This document shows positions 48,201-53,090 of a stretch of 64,000 bases of DNA, in pieces. Below the pieces are notes generated by a model. The model did not search any database, was not told where the DNA came from, and saw nothing but the letters and a program-made list of their open reading frames with translations. The translations under genes and the position numbers were made by a program. Every line of letters starts with the position of its first letter. Positions within the stretch are counted from its first letter, which is position 1. Source of the stretch: CAYVIB01 sp964451365 (GTDB lineage: Bacteria > Pseudomonadota > Gammaproteobacteria > Pseudomonadales > Cellvibrionaceae); assembly GCA_964451365.1 (NCBI GenBank), contig CAYVIB010000006.1, positions 119,334 to 183,333 of the forward strand, read 5' to 3'.

Positions 48201-49151
48201 TCCACTGGAAGTGATATTTTCTCCGATAACAACCACCCGACCGGCATCGCCAGACCCGTCACTCGAAACATCAATGCTGCCACTATTAACCACATCAGCT
48301 CCGGCTCCCAGGGTAAAACTACCGTCGTCATGCACCACCACGCTACGGGCCTGAGCTCCCGTATTTACGGCCTGGGAAAAAATATCCTCACTAACGCTGC
48401 CCGATAAGAGAACTTGACCGCTGGCCGCCTTGATATCGCCAGAATTAACTACTGCTTTTTCAATGCCCAGTTCGTTTTGCAGAATTTCCTTTGTTATTCG
48501 TACACCAATCAGTCCGGAGCTATCAAAAGTCATTATGGCTTCTTTTCCCGCAGCCAGATTAACCGCACCGAGATTCGCAACGATTAAACCGTTATTCTCA
48601 ACCTGCTTGCCCACGAGAGAGATGGAACCACCGGTCGCCGCACTTATAAGGCCGGAATTAATGACTTTACCTTCCGCATCTTCCAACGCGGAGAAGACAA
48701 AATCACCGTTCATAAAGTCATTGGGGTTAATATCCAAACCGGAAGCCAGAATACCGCCTACATTGATCGTCGCATTTTCGCCAAAAACGATTCCGTTGGG
48801 GTTAACCAGAATTACCTGCCCGTTCGCATTGATCTGGCCATGGATTCTGGAACCATCGTTACTGAGGATACGATTCAGGGATAGGGAGGAGGAATCAGGC
48901 TGTATATAGTCGACACGCTCATTGGCATTGACGTTGTAACTGCGCCAGTCGATCGCCATCAGATCGGTTTGTTGATGAATGGTCGTGGTTGTACCGGCAC
49001 GACCGATCGAACCAGCACCGCCAACAATATCTCCACCTTCAGGCCCCGCGACAATCGGACCTGAAAGCAAATATAATGTGGAGGCAAAGAAACATCCTGC
49101 TAAACGAGAAGCGATCCATCTAATATTTAAACTACTCACTTTCCACACCAT
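33285..49151 (-). CDS. Giant TpsA exoprotein with filamentous-haemagglutinin secretion domain and Trp/GGxGxD repeats
   Basis: 5288 residues from one uninterrupted 15.9-kb frame. Residues 1-35 are a signal peptide ending IVA|GP. Residues about 36-280 are the TPS secretion domain: LMAIDWRSYNVNANERVDYI, VILVNPNGIVFG (NPNG 117-120). GLSGEWLIDPYNITI near residue 500 is a common large-exoprotein motif. A beta-helix-like region runs to about 1500. It is followed by a very long array, ending near 4550, of units of the form W-x-I/V-x10-F-x2-hydrophobic-x2-L-x-GGxGxDxFxF with interspersed GxVNGxxGxDTFNI modules. A second beta-helix-like part fills the C-terminal 700 residues. It is rich in Asp, Asn, Gly, Thr and Ser; I see very little Cys. 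Probably a long surface fibre or adhesin exported by TpsB. No Shine-Dalgarno sequence is visible before ATG 49151. Confidence 0.95.
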   Translation of the reverse strand: MVWKVSSLNIRWIASRLAGCFFASTLYLLSGPIVAGPEGGDIVGGAGSIGRAGTTTTIHQQTDLMAIDWRSYNVNANERVDYIQPDSSSLSLNRILSNDGSRIHGQINANGQVILVNPNGIVFGENATINVGGILASGLDINPNDFMNGDFVFSALEDAEGKVINSGLISAATGGSISLVGKQVENNGLIVANLGAVNLAAGKEAIMTFDSSGLIGVRITKEILQNELGIEKAVVNSGDIKAASGQVLLSGSVSEDIFSQAVNTGAQARSVVVHDDGSFTLGAGADVVNSGSIDVSSDGSGDAGRVVVIGENITSSGAVLAQGGGGDIELHSTDTTLIEGEAVVSASATNMGQGGAIRLLGANVGLTGDARISADGVHGGGDVLMGGDRTGANPLVRNADFIYLGQDTSLTADAYDAGNGGKIITFAEDTARIYGELYARGGVNGGGGGFIETSGRSGFEIDSVPSASARSAGGLSGEWLIDPYNITITNDATFRIDDPNGPVFDPNASGANIRVADIRNALQGTGPGNSGSNVIIQTDNPNRGAGEDDGAEVGNISFEASLNLDSLNSDRTLTLIADNDILMTTDSVEINAQGGNGALSLDFQAGGNIEISQGNDIYTNGGNFTASGESFRLTGDGGNNGDRSSLMTAGGDVNLTFTQSVNIGIDSGGNSNGARIETEGGTFTINSSNFTFGTATTTNRSYITTSGASGYGDFILNADSEGAVNIYEDIRTLGGDINIQAEGEVVISGILDSGQVDDFSLLNETEVNGFDVGQAGDINIGVYDPDSPENNRLPASVTTTSGELDTGYNDGGGDVTIFAEGNISLGVINVQGLETNRSSVPVVSATSTTGSIILNSDFNYNGTAYYDDDIYELPSEGAEVPTLFLSAANDITLNGEISDSGPGLIDLLNVILIADSDNNANGLDGNEGLLDFNSDIYTNHGNVIASAREMDFQNQDNSGYVVVSTNRASSGQDPWSIRSTGGSVVLRSSRNLALGEIETQTDGDEGIAHFGQTGESLADFASIITSTCDFNSTGSCGNLIVLARSDTDAISVFDNAALTIHGDSYFDVGSNDGPAFNEITLDRNDNNFNGFLAFSSAGDVSLTNYSGNVVLGGSDIDGTLAISNSGTLTDIAGSTGDTADDDVAEDAVIVSNTDFSIGADDSNTRDILFYNQNNDFGTLNVSRADNLELTDANDINLGSVDIDDGLSLTTVSGSITDSGGSISDAGATGIVVGGDTEFIAGNELAPGDITLDDVDNNFTNIQIVRANDVQLTDINSVNFVQESVVNGDLTVTAGASGDITQSGGSSVQVSGLATFTALDNTVALDEESGNDFYQVGVWAGLARFWDQEDFVAADSTIAGASAGLYWVALNSGTFSQLADTQISNTSGGDIDISADTIEISNISTQSDSLTASGNVTLSGDNVHILANHDETETLIPSIVTNNANASDNSAGNIEVYVTNEFLLEGVVSASANDNGGSTDGSFTVWEPTGGSSTANTFILRNDAAWMSDQDFAINGQSGNDIFDIEAAVDNVILNGGAGTDTFNILALTDNIVINGGGNNDTFNIQVSEAALAAAVDPDPGTIEMTASINGGSGSDTLNGPDLMNYWTVLDTDSTLESEITVDANTSNARITFNGIDTVNGGIGTDTLAWGESTDVSWIIDGADGASNTLNGINFSDMESLDGGAGDDRFIFRNGGLFDGLIDGGLQTLRDTLEVETVGAQLTVELGSETASGDINTTGLERVIGNTGDGTEITLVSAASDDHTWTIGDLSDAADGVNDGSVSSGALPLTEFIDIQNLTGNSGDDTFVFNTGASFTGLLDGGGNSDVGSGGGDSVNYSALAGPVVVSIDPSDSETVTSTIFNIERVTGNSTNSTLSVGSISSDWLVDTVNSGMLTGTSDLIFTDFNILDGGTDVDTFTLNADVTGLVNGGAGADIFNINADVGGDINGGEDSDTFNISSNVTGTIAGDNGADIFTILAAGIDAIINGGEEDTDTSIDILTAYQDSPNYWNINALEGGELSNGTEAPADLGPRITFSEMERLEGSDTQADNFSFGAVADVLMTLVAGASLGDSVDYSNVSGAFNITLDVDESTVGGAEGIETITGNNVAGTSITAPNLSTVWTTTAINSADIDIALAGGGTQSITVLDFPFFFGGSSSDTFNLGHNVTGGVNGRAGADTFNINAVDIATNIVGGTDAGSDVSEDRIFGFEGSANYWALNGGGVNVLANIIGPNTNSTVEVTFSEVEAVFGSDSEIDYFKINASDTGIDIHAGTADGVTDIADFSDITGEFEVNLEDGTNLVTSAERMIGSEGSTLIGNNTGDIWVISDFDEAYLAEDQDPRINGENDGIINGTIEFVDFARLQGGNGSDSFTLVNVGSNSASITGSIDGGDGINTLRGPDASSTWTVNGGPVDSDSPQTITDGASFTRVAAFTRFQQLEGGSGIDSFNVTQGEFTAGNIDGRGGNDRLFVSSQNSDTVTWNITEADQGSVDGFNFESIPNLAGGEGIDIFNLGDNVSGSVNAGGNNDQFNITSNIAGTLNGDDGNDIFDIESSVSGEINGNEGNDNFTIGSTSDLVISSINGGGGVNTLTAANRSNEWIIDASSTLNSTVTFTEMDRLIGNQGTDDFSYRSGTITLIDGGAGTGINTLAGPEQNVTWGITGESSGELSDDGDPATTLISSFLNIRMLQGGSANDRFFFPAASIWSGTLDGGAGSGLDVLQSEHASANTWDITGAGSGDISWLNGGGNNGFTGIETIEGSDASDTFNLRSSGGSINRITGGSGLQDFIVALNEVANKWNITGDDAGNITNSDGSTTFVENFTGIENLTGNDEDDYFDVSLNANISGIVNGGEETENDTLDLRDYGPAVVNLDGEGVEGFNTQDIEVFLVDAEVNNELSGGNVTRDWYIVGEDSVRINERIYTGFSSLTGGNQNDNFYFLEGGLLTGTISGGEGSGTDSITGPNESTTWRINSSESGTIDSILLSGFSMIEEILGGDGQDIFHIDGNVNRIMGGDSGDTFHVTSAFSGVLNGEEGNDIFNLAAAVNSEVLGGEGADTFNVSYYNSDLRLTGGADSDNDTLTLTHSQPADWTLNGDGEEVSVGSASVFFSDIQIVNGSLGADTFDVTGEFAGAVNGRDGGDTFNLQASIVGGATGGAGDNIFNILSASVVTVLTGGDDMDTLAIGHGGDIEWDISLTSGTITNQDDSPGQITFSEMETGEGSAGNDIFNLSASFGRLEGNTGFDVFNIDAPAVNATLIGSSDSTVLNINHAAESNWALDGGEEQVSTDDGLISFSNMGELNGGSARDTFVVTGTFDSASSVNGRGGQDIFNLSAAASAGLNGGDDNDTFNINSSMYSYAINGEGGDGDTLNVEHADNNQWIFDNDGSTVQAESASEATEFQLVEVINGGEGVDTVNFYTNYAGVIDGRGNGDTYTIVNAGVQTEINDSGATGNDSLVVAHDTDTTWTIAGGDSSVTDDSAGNTVFSGVEIATGGDGADNFTIASSLRQVNGGGGSDRFFLGADVTNGVFGNGGEDVFTLLAEGLTLLLNGGSDGDTLIGPDSISVNDWQIVAINEGTLTNNAVVNFEEVENLTGGTGTDRFTLSANLEGDINGADGDDEFIINASGYAYSIDGGNGELDILRIEHSEDTWWTFDGTDTTGGTATAAGAVTAFSSVDSVQGGSGVDTVNIAGSFDGTVDGRDGEDRYLVGETGVTATIADSGTVGADSMEVTHNGGGTWIIDGANNRFTDNDGGQTGFSGIETATGGDGADNFTITASLLQVNGGGGSDQFTVGANVTNGIFGGDGNDTFSLIAEGLSLLLNGGNDNDMLVGADSSVTNQWRITDADEGTLTNGATIDFLEIENLTGGNGDDSYTFVSAGGITGSLSGVIDGGNHIAGDSIDAVQLGGGLTVTMGNGSSDINFVAIEQIEVAEAPSGASGEFNELIGNNSLNFWTFDGRNTGTLEDIDAGTTTRFIGFQNITGGNGADTFTLVGSAAGVDGTIDGAGQPADSFDAVDFSGIPVAHTVYIGDGVNGITGVEGFTGYRPGTVGEGQRRTLVGRDYDGNIWTISNFDGDVVLADGINDGRYQEGISGPVVSFVNFDRLVGGSLDDTFTFYDGAHVTGEIDGRGGRNVVDADSGATETTGRDLVAQLNGSLANILNLVNIHSVIANEGNNNTLIAGNLGVSHAWTIDTDNGGEVNGIDFANFTNLTGSDTVVDSFELQGTASVTGLIDGGSGVGDSVDLSGLNDGVDVTVQIGSTVNNNLNITNIENVTANENNNNRLIADNRANTWNINGINQGNIEHTGNILAATTTAFDGFANLSGGSVADLFVFDGEDNVTGLLDGGGGADELRLAGLTRDVSVVLDSVDNNIQNELNAIRFETISANTAYNNTLIAGNDPNLVSVSNTWTIETENEGRLNDIIMFDGFDNLVGNNANDYFEFSLLGAITGYLDGGDESNEDVVDMSLLATVSVRLGNSANSMREIERFVGNNRNSTLIADNVPNTWELLSGVNDGTLNGLIFTDFNHLVGGSGRDVFTVNGGSVTGDITGAGGNDVVNLTIAAATRGELDFIGGDQNDTLIISGGNETYSVAYSPDVAGESRLVYSDSASNAYTVSYRTAEVIQDNVTAGLLTVNGSVNAENIALSNNRITIENHAPIDYDNKNNLIIAGAADDTVMIDGVVNVPEQLSIRNSAVSANDDAMVVANTVLFSATGQVGGLDNNVVMDVDNLLVRAANGDIYLENSDSINIGELSTANRFNLIAAGQVSSSAALSSQGAVSITANNGNIELANPSNTFEGPVSLNAANNSIALVNNSTTYLAGVSAQTFNVISTGEILDSGPIVVNGLATLESTSSIGLDNNSNDFNSVSVVDATDVTLVDSNQLILANFDGSGTLNTRSTGLVINGAIQAGGVNLDAQSGTATIANVINVNGGVNVQANNIAIENSVTANDILLTSESGGINLDGALNGTGGGISLSSGSAGIQHNGQISSAGGDILLETTGNIAMGTSAQTASVDGLVSYIADGNIDVTDISAGTGTISLQSGARITDMLEGSADIVANRVEITGNDGVGGTNDRAVFELDVAELFVVNNDGNVRINNTDAILIDRLRNNGDIYISNDTGDIVFNNEPDNAYDRNQADARLAGGVSNANYNEGLITIESVTGSILATGNPDATQPDIVGRNAVLLAPFGEIGFGGRPLVIYVRDTLEFQGVRSLRPFWGFNTEPETFINQSLQLDLLDLISLGGEQLVEVEELEDVNPAIFTAVTNYFYDDISIRLPNDQLYEDELEELNVGL

Positions 49152-49181
49152 GTTTTTATTATTAAATTATGAGAGAAAAAA

Positions 49182-51245
49182 TCAATCTGATGGAGCACGA
49201 TATAGAGACTTGGAAATTATCACCCGATCACCGCTAATCAGGTCTACTGCGAAAATTGCTTCAACGGCACCACAAGCCACCAACAGATACCCTAAGCTAG
49301 GATCTGTAGCCATCGCCAATTTCGCATCCAATATCATTACGGGATCATGGGAAGACAATATCGTTCTTTCGCCCGAATTCAGATCCACCGCAACAACAAT
49401 AAACGAATCTCGTGAAGCAAGAAGTAAACGCTTTCGACCTTCCGCCGTGTCCAACACAACAGACGGAAGAGGATTCGATATATAGCCCGTATCTCCATTG
49501 TTCGCTTCGCCTTCTACGCTAAAGGGCGTACGCGCGCCTGTAAGGGCATCCAGCTCGATTACACGGGCTAAATCTGTGTCCGCTACAAAAAGGCGCTCTT
49601 CTTGCCGGTAGTATGCCAACCCCCACGGCTCGTCTAACTGGTTTTCACTGTTGGGGACGGGATCTGGCGTAGCGGCGGCATCAGAAAATATATTTAGCTC
49701 ACTTAATTCCATATCGGACATATATACAAGATTTCGAGCTGGATTAGCCCATAGCAGTCTTGGCTCGTTTCCACTATGGTCTATTACAACACTGCCCATA
49801 TAACCCTCTATTGCAACAGGAATGGTCAGCCGATTAAGGACCGCTCCAGTGTCCAGATCGAAAGAAATCACCTCCTGCTTTGTTAGATCGGTAGTCACAC
49901 TTTGTGAATAGGCTATGCCCGTTTCAGTATCAAGGGTGATTGTATATATATCATCTACTTCATCTAGTCCTGATACGACAATCTTATTTCGCAAACCAGT
50001 GTCGAGATCAGTAACCGTTATAGCACTAGGTGAACCATCTTCTATATAAGAAACCGATAGCGCCTTCTTTTGTCCATCACGCAAATCCAACGCCATTCCG
50101 GTAATATTGTCATAGGTAACATCCTCATTAGGAAAGGCATCATCAAACCTGGTCCTTCTCACCGTAACAGACGTCACTTCATCCTGGTTACCACTGGAAT
50201 CCAGCGCGGAAATGCTGATGGTATTATCTCCTTCTGCCAATGGAACCTGGCCGCTGGCTTCCCAGGTGGCAAAATCATCATTACTTTCGACTTCTACGCC
50301 ACTGTCCACGCCATTGACCAGGATGGTAATGCTGTCCACCCCGCTATAATCATCCGAAGCGGTACCACGTACAAAAACACCTTCGTTTGCCGTCATGGAT
50401 ACCGGCGGGGGAAACGCAATGGTCCCCACGGGCGCGGCTGTATCGGCAAACGTGGTAATAGTAAACGTATCTGTAATCAGTCCTGTCGCTTCCTCGCCCA
50501 CGGTTAAAATAACATCTACACCGCTCGAAACGGTGGACGCCGAGGTTCCACGCACCACAATGCTTTGACCCGGCTCGACAACCCCATCAGCATTGGTAAA
50601 CTCCCCGCCATTGATGGAGTAATCCCCGCCTTCTATACTTACCGGCGTCGAATCGTTTATACCCTGGATCGTTACCGGATCGGATTCGGTTGCCGTATCC
50701 AAATTGACTCCCTCCTGATCCGCAAAACTGAATTGGTCTGGCGAGACGTCACGGGCTTCCGTGGTTACCGTGAAAGTCGCGCTCACACCACCGACAGTCA
50801 AAACCGTGCCAACCGAAGTTGCGAACTCGGAAGACGCCGTTGTACGAACCGTTATCTGCTCTCCACTAACTATTGTCCCCTCCTCGCTCGTGAAATCAGC
50901 CACGCCGATGCGGTATTCCCCGTTTTCAACCATGACCGAAGTCTCGGTGTTAATCCCCGTAATCGTAGTTACATCGGAAAGCACGGCGGCTCCCCGCTCA
51001 ACCTCAGTAGCAGCCGCGAAGGAAAAGATCTCGGGAGTTGTATCCGGTTCCGGAGAAGGAGACGGCGTTGGGATCGGGGTCGGGCTAGGACTTGGTGTTG
51101 GAGTCGGTACCGGACTAGGGGTAGGCGTGGGATTATTCGGGGGATCATCATTGCCACCACCACCGCCACAAGCGGTTATAACTGCCAATATTGCCGCTAC
51201 TGCGACCCACTTGATGAATGGCTGGGAGGAATGAGTCTTAGGCAT
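49182..51245 (-). CDS. Proline-rich lipoprotein with Ig-like repeats and beta-propeller-like C-terminus (copy A)
   Basis: 687 residues. The lipoprotein signal ends AVITAC with Cys 26, followed by five Gly. A Pro/Thr/Ser spacer (about 36-70) leads to two related Ig-like units (FSFAAATEVERGAAVLSD..ITGIN and FSFADQEGVNLDTATESDPVTIQGIN), each about 95 residues. An Ig-like unit with VRGTASDDYSGVDSITILVNG follows, then a C-terminal half with strand patterns of NHL/YVTN-type propellers (GLAYYRQEERLFVADTDLARVIELD). ATG 51245 has a perfect AAGGAG 7 bases upstream; an in-frame upstream start would only add basic non-signal sequence. It ends 30 bases before tpsA, so both are probably co-transcribed. Role with the exoprotein, such as surface anchoring, is inference. 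Confidence 0.85.
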   Translation of the reverse strand: MPKTHSSQPFIKWVAVAAILAVITACGGGGGNDDPPNNPTPTPSPVPTPTPSPSPTPIPTPSPSPEPDTTPEIFSFAAATEVERGAAVLSDVTTITGINTETSVMVENGEYRIGVADFTSEEGTIVSGEQITVRTTASSEFATSVGTVLTVGGVSATFTVTTEARDVSPDQFSFADQEGVNLDTATESDPVTIQGINDSTPVSIEGGDYSINGGEFTNADGVVEPGQSIVVRGTSASTVSSGVDVILTVGEEATGLITDTFTITTFADTAAPVGTIAFPPPVSMTANEGVFVRGTASDDYSGVDSITILVNGVDSGVEVESNDDFATWEASGQVPLAEGDNTISISALDSSGNQDEVTSVTVRRTRFDDAFPNEDVTYDNITGMALDLRDGQKKALSVSYIEDGSPSAITVTDLDTGLRNKIVVSGLDEVDDIYTITLDTETGIAYSQSVTTDLTKQEVISFDLDTGAVLNRLTIPVAIEGYMGSVVIDHSGNEPRLLWANPARNLVYMSDMELSELNIFSDAAATPDPVPNSENQLDEPWGLAYYRQEERLFVADTDLARVIELDALTGARTPFSVEGEANNGDTGYISNPLPSVVLDTAEGRKRLLLASRDSFIVVAVDLNSGERTILSSHDPVMILDAKLAMATDPSLGYLLVACGAVEAIFAVDLISGDRVIISKSLYRAPSD

Positions 51246-51336
51246 GGTCGCTCCTTGAGTTAATACTTTTTTATGAGTTTTTCGTGAATTCGTGCGTCCG
51301 AAATTAAGCACGCATTTATAACATAATTACAGGATA
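51246..51336. repeat. 91-base upstream region, copy 1 of an exact direct repeat
   Basis: The 91 bases upstream of lipoprotein copy A are identical to 57352-57442 upstream of copy B, and weaker similarity continues about 80 bases further. It contains the AAGGAG site and presumably the promoter and leader, so both modules likely respond to the same control. Identity in noncoding DNA points to recent duplication, gene conversion or selection. Confidence 0.85.
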
Positions 51337-51521
51337 TAGGACAGGATGCCGGTCGCAAAAATTGATTAGTTATTGCTCTACATGGAGTGATGGGAAGTGC
51401 GGTACTTGGACACCCGCCACAGGGAAAATGGATGATGAGATGGACGCTCCTTGGTAACCGGCGTCGCAATGCGCCAAACTGATAGAGTCGTAAAACACAT
51501 TTCAGTTAAACCGATACTGGG

Positions 51522-52215
51522 GAAGTCGGTGACTTTGCTTGTGGGACTGCCAACGTGCGGCCCCAACGTTGCGGGCCGGGTGCCAGGCCAGGTAGCGGGC
51601 AGGTATGCCGGTTCCGCTTTGGATGGTTTGTTGTTGCGCTCAAAGGTGTAGGCCCAGGCTTTGCCTTGGGCGAGATAGTCAATGAGCAATGTTTGGCTTT
51701 TTGCTGTTCTGCTTCGCTGTTGCCAAAATCTTCGTAACGATTTTGCGCGCCGCAGTCGGTCAGCGCGGCGTTGAGCAGGCCCGGTGTAAATTGAATGGCA
51801 TTGACAAAAGCCTGAGCCTCGGCCACCGAGTTGAATATTTCCTTTTTTGCCTGAAAGGGAATATACGTGTTAGCAATGAAGGGCATAAAGCAGCATGATT
51901 GTGATGCGCTGAGAGGAACGTGGCTGACATTGTGCAAGCGGGCAGGCGGTAAAGTTGAATGACGCCTCGGATAATCAGCCGTGCCACCTGCCGGTACAGG
52001 GTGTGGTTATGATCACTTGGTTCATGCAGCCAAGGGCCAACTAATTGCGGCCATTGGTGTTCTTCCACGTTTAACCCAAGCACCAGTTGAAACGCGTAGA
52101 CCTCGTCGTGCTGTTGGTAGCGTTGCAGGCGGCGGTCGCTGACACGCCGCTCCGGCACGACCAGTTCGTATAGTTCAATAAGGTCAGTCAGGATGGGGTC
52201 TTCACGCAGGTACAT
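51522..52215 (-). pseudogene. Head-only, frameshifted copy of the candidate toxin gene
   Basis: Three successive frames together match the first 240 residues of the 53091-54614 product. Frame 1 (from ATG 52215) MYLREDPILTDLIELYELVV to LIIRGVIQLYRLP; frame 2 from about 51937, FIANTYIPFQAKKEIFNSVA to CGAQNRYEDFGNSEAEQQKA; frame 3 from about 51690, YLAQGKAWAYTFERNNKP to TSKVTDF. Homology stops near 51522, at the point where the intact gene passes from its conserved head to its unique tail. So this copy has lost its tail and has at least two frameshifts. The remaining 180 bases to the lipoprotein leader hold nothing recognisable. Confidence 0.82.
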
Positions 52216-52361
52216 CAGCTTTATCCATTTTTAGCTCAGCCAGCAAAAAAAAACACCAAAAGCAAACAATGCCATGGCCACAACCGCATTAAAAAAAAAG
52301 CGCCAGTATTCTTTCGCATTTTATTGGGGATAAACTATCGGATAGGTACGGTAGTCCCCCA

Positions 52362-52500
52362 TTATTTCTTCAATCGCCCCTGATACCGGTAGCAGGTTTC
52401 ACTGATCGAAAACGCGCCACAAGCTTGTCGGATACTAATCCCATAGCTCTGCACTGCGGTCTTTGCCATATCTCGTCGCTGAGATGGCTTACCACTTTTT
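52362..52500 (-). mobile_element. Relic of an IS3-family transposase OrfB N-terminus
   Basis: The minus strand encodes MAKTAVQSYGISIRQACGAF then SISETCYRYQGRLKK followed by a stop (52362-52469). This matches the start of IS3-family OrfB proteins, where the HTH ends SxxRACxxxxISxTCYRYQ. A few residues of the preceding region (KKVVSHLSDE) lie just upstream in another frame. No further transposase or terminal repeats were found. The rest of the 331-base gap 52216-52546 encodes only a hydrophobic fragment (NAVVAMALFAFGVFFCWLS) just before the pseudogene. Confidence 0.72.
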
Positions 52501-52546
52501 TGTCATTGCTTTTGAAGTGGTGCACATCTATCTGTAACATAATTCG

Positions 52547-53086
52547 CTATAGCTCGCCGCGATCGTATTTCTCGCCCAAGGTTTTGATCAGGTTTAGCAG
52601 GCCGCCTTCGTAGAGGAAGTTTTCGGGAAAACAAATTTCCATTGGACCATAATCGTTCAGCGATTTTATAAATCGATCTTCGCGGGAACGGTTCACAATA
52701 TAATAGCCTCCTTGATTATTGCCGATGTCCATGGCTCGTTGGACACAAAGCATTTCGCCTCCTACGTCTTCATCCCGACTCGTCATCGCGCCGGGATGAA
52801 GGCCGCCCTGAGACGATGGCTTAACAAATTCTTCCAAGGCTCTAGGAAACCACCGTAGTAGCTCCAACGGTGCCTCAAATTGACTCACAGAAAATCTCTG
52901 ATCTCCCTGCAGTGTTTCTTCACATATTTCGCAGAAAATGATGAAGTCGTCATACCTAAACAGAAACAAATAATCCCCATCATTTAAAGTATCTTTTAAT
53001 CTTGAAAGTTCAATAAAGCCCTGAGGGTACGCAAGATCCTTTTCGAGCTTGGGGAGCAATGTCTCTTGTTTATATTTCGGTTTCAT
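52547..53086 (-). CDS. Unknown cytosolic protein, candidate immunity partner of the upstream gene
   Basis: 179 residues, acidic, no signal peptide or membrane helix. Features: FIELSRLKDTLNDGDYLFLF, FIIFCEICEETLQGDQRFSV, LLRWFPRALEEFVKPSS, EDRFIKSLNDYGPMEICFPE. I do not recognise a family. It begins 4 bases after the stop of the 507-residue gene, so the two are co-translated. A small acidic cytosolic protein behind a protein with conserved head and unique tail is the usual arrangement of an immunity gene. This assignment rests on context only. Confidence 0.7.
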   Translation of the reverse strand: MKPKYKQETLLPKLEKDLAYPQGFIELSRLKDTLNDGDYLFLFRYDDFIIFCEICEETLQGDQRFSVSQFEAPLELLRWFPRALEEFVKPSSQGGLHPGAMTSRDEDVGGEMLCVQRAMDIGNNQGGYYIVNRSREDRFIKSLNDYGPMEICFPENFLYEGGLLNLIKTLGEKYDRGEL

Positions 53087-53090
53087 GTAG

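Noticed and set aside
33397..49000. Many plus-strand ORFs of 60-280 codons opposite the giant tpsA gene
   Set aside because: They are antisense shadows of the repetitive Asp/Gly/Asn-rich coding sequence, giving Pro/Ser-rich translations. None has a start signal.
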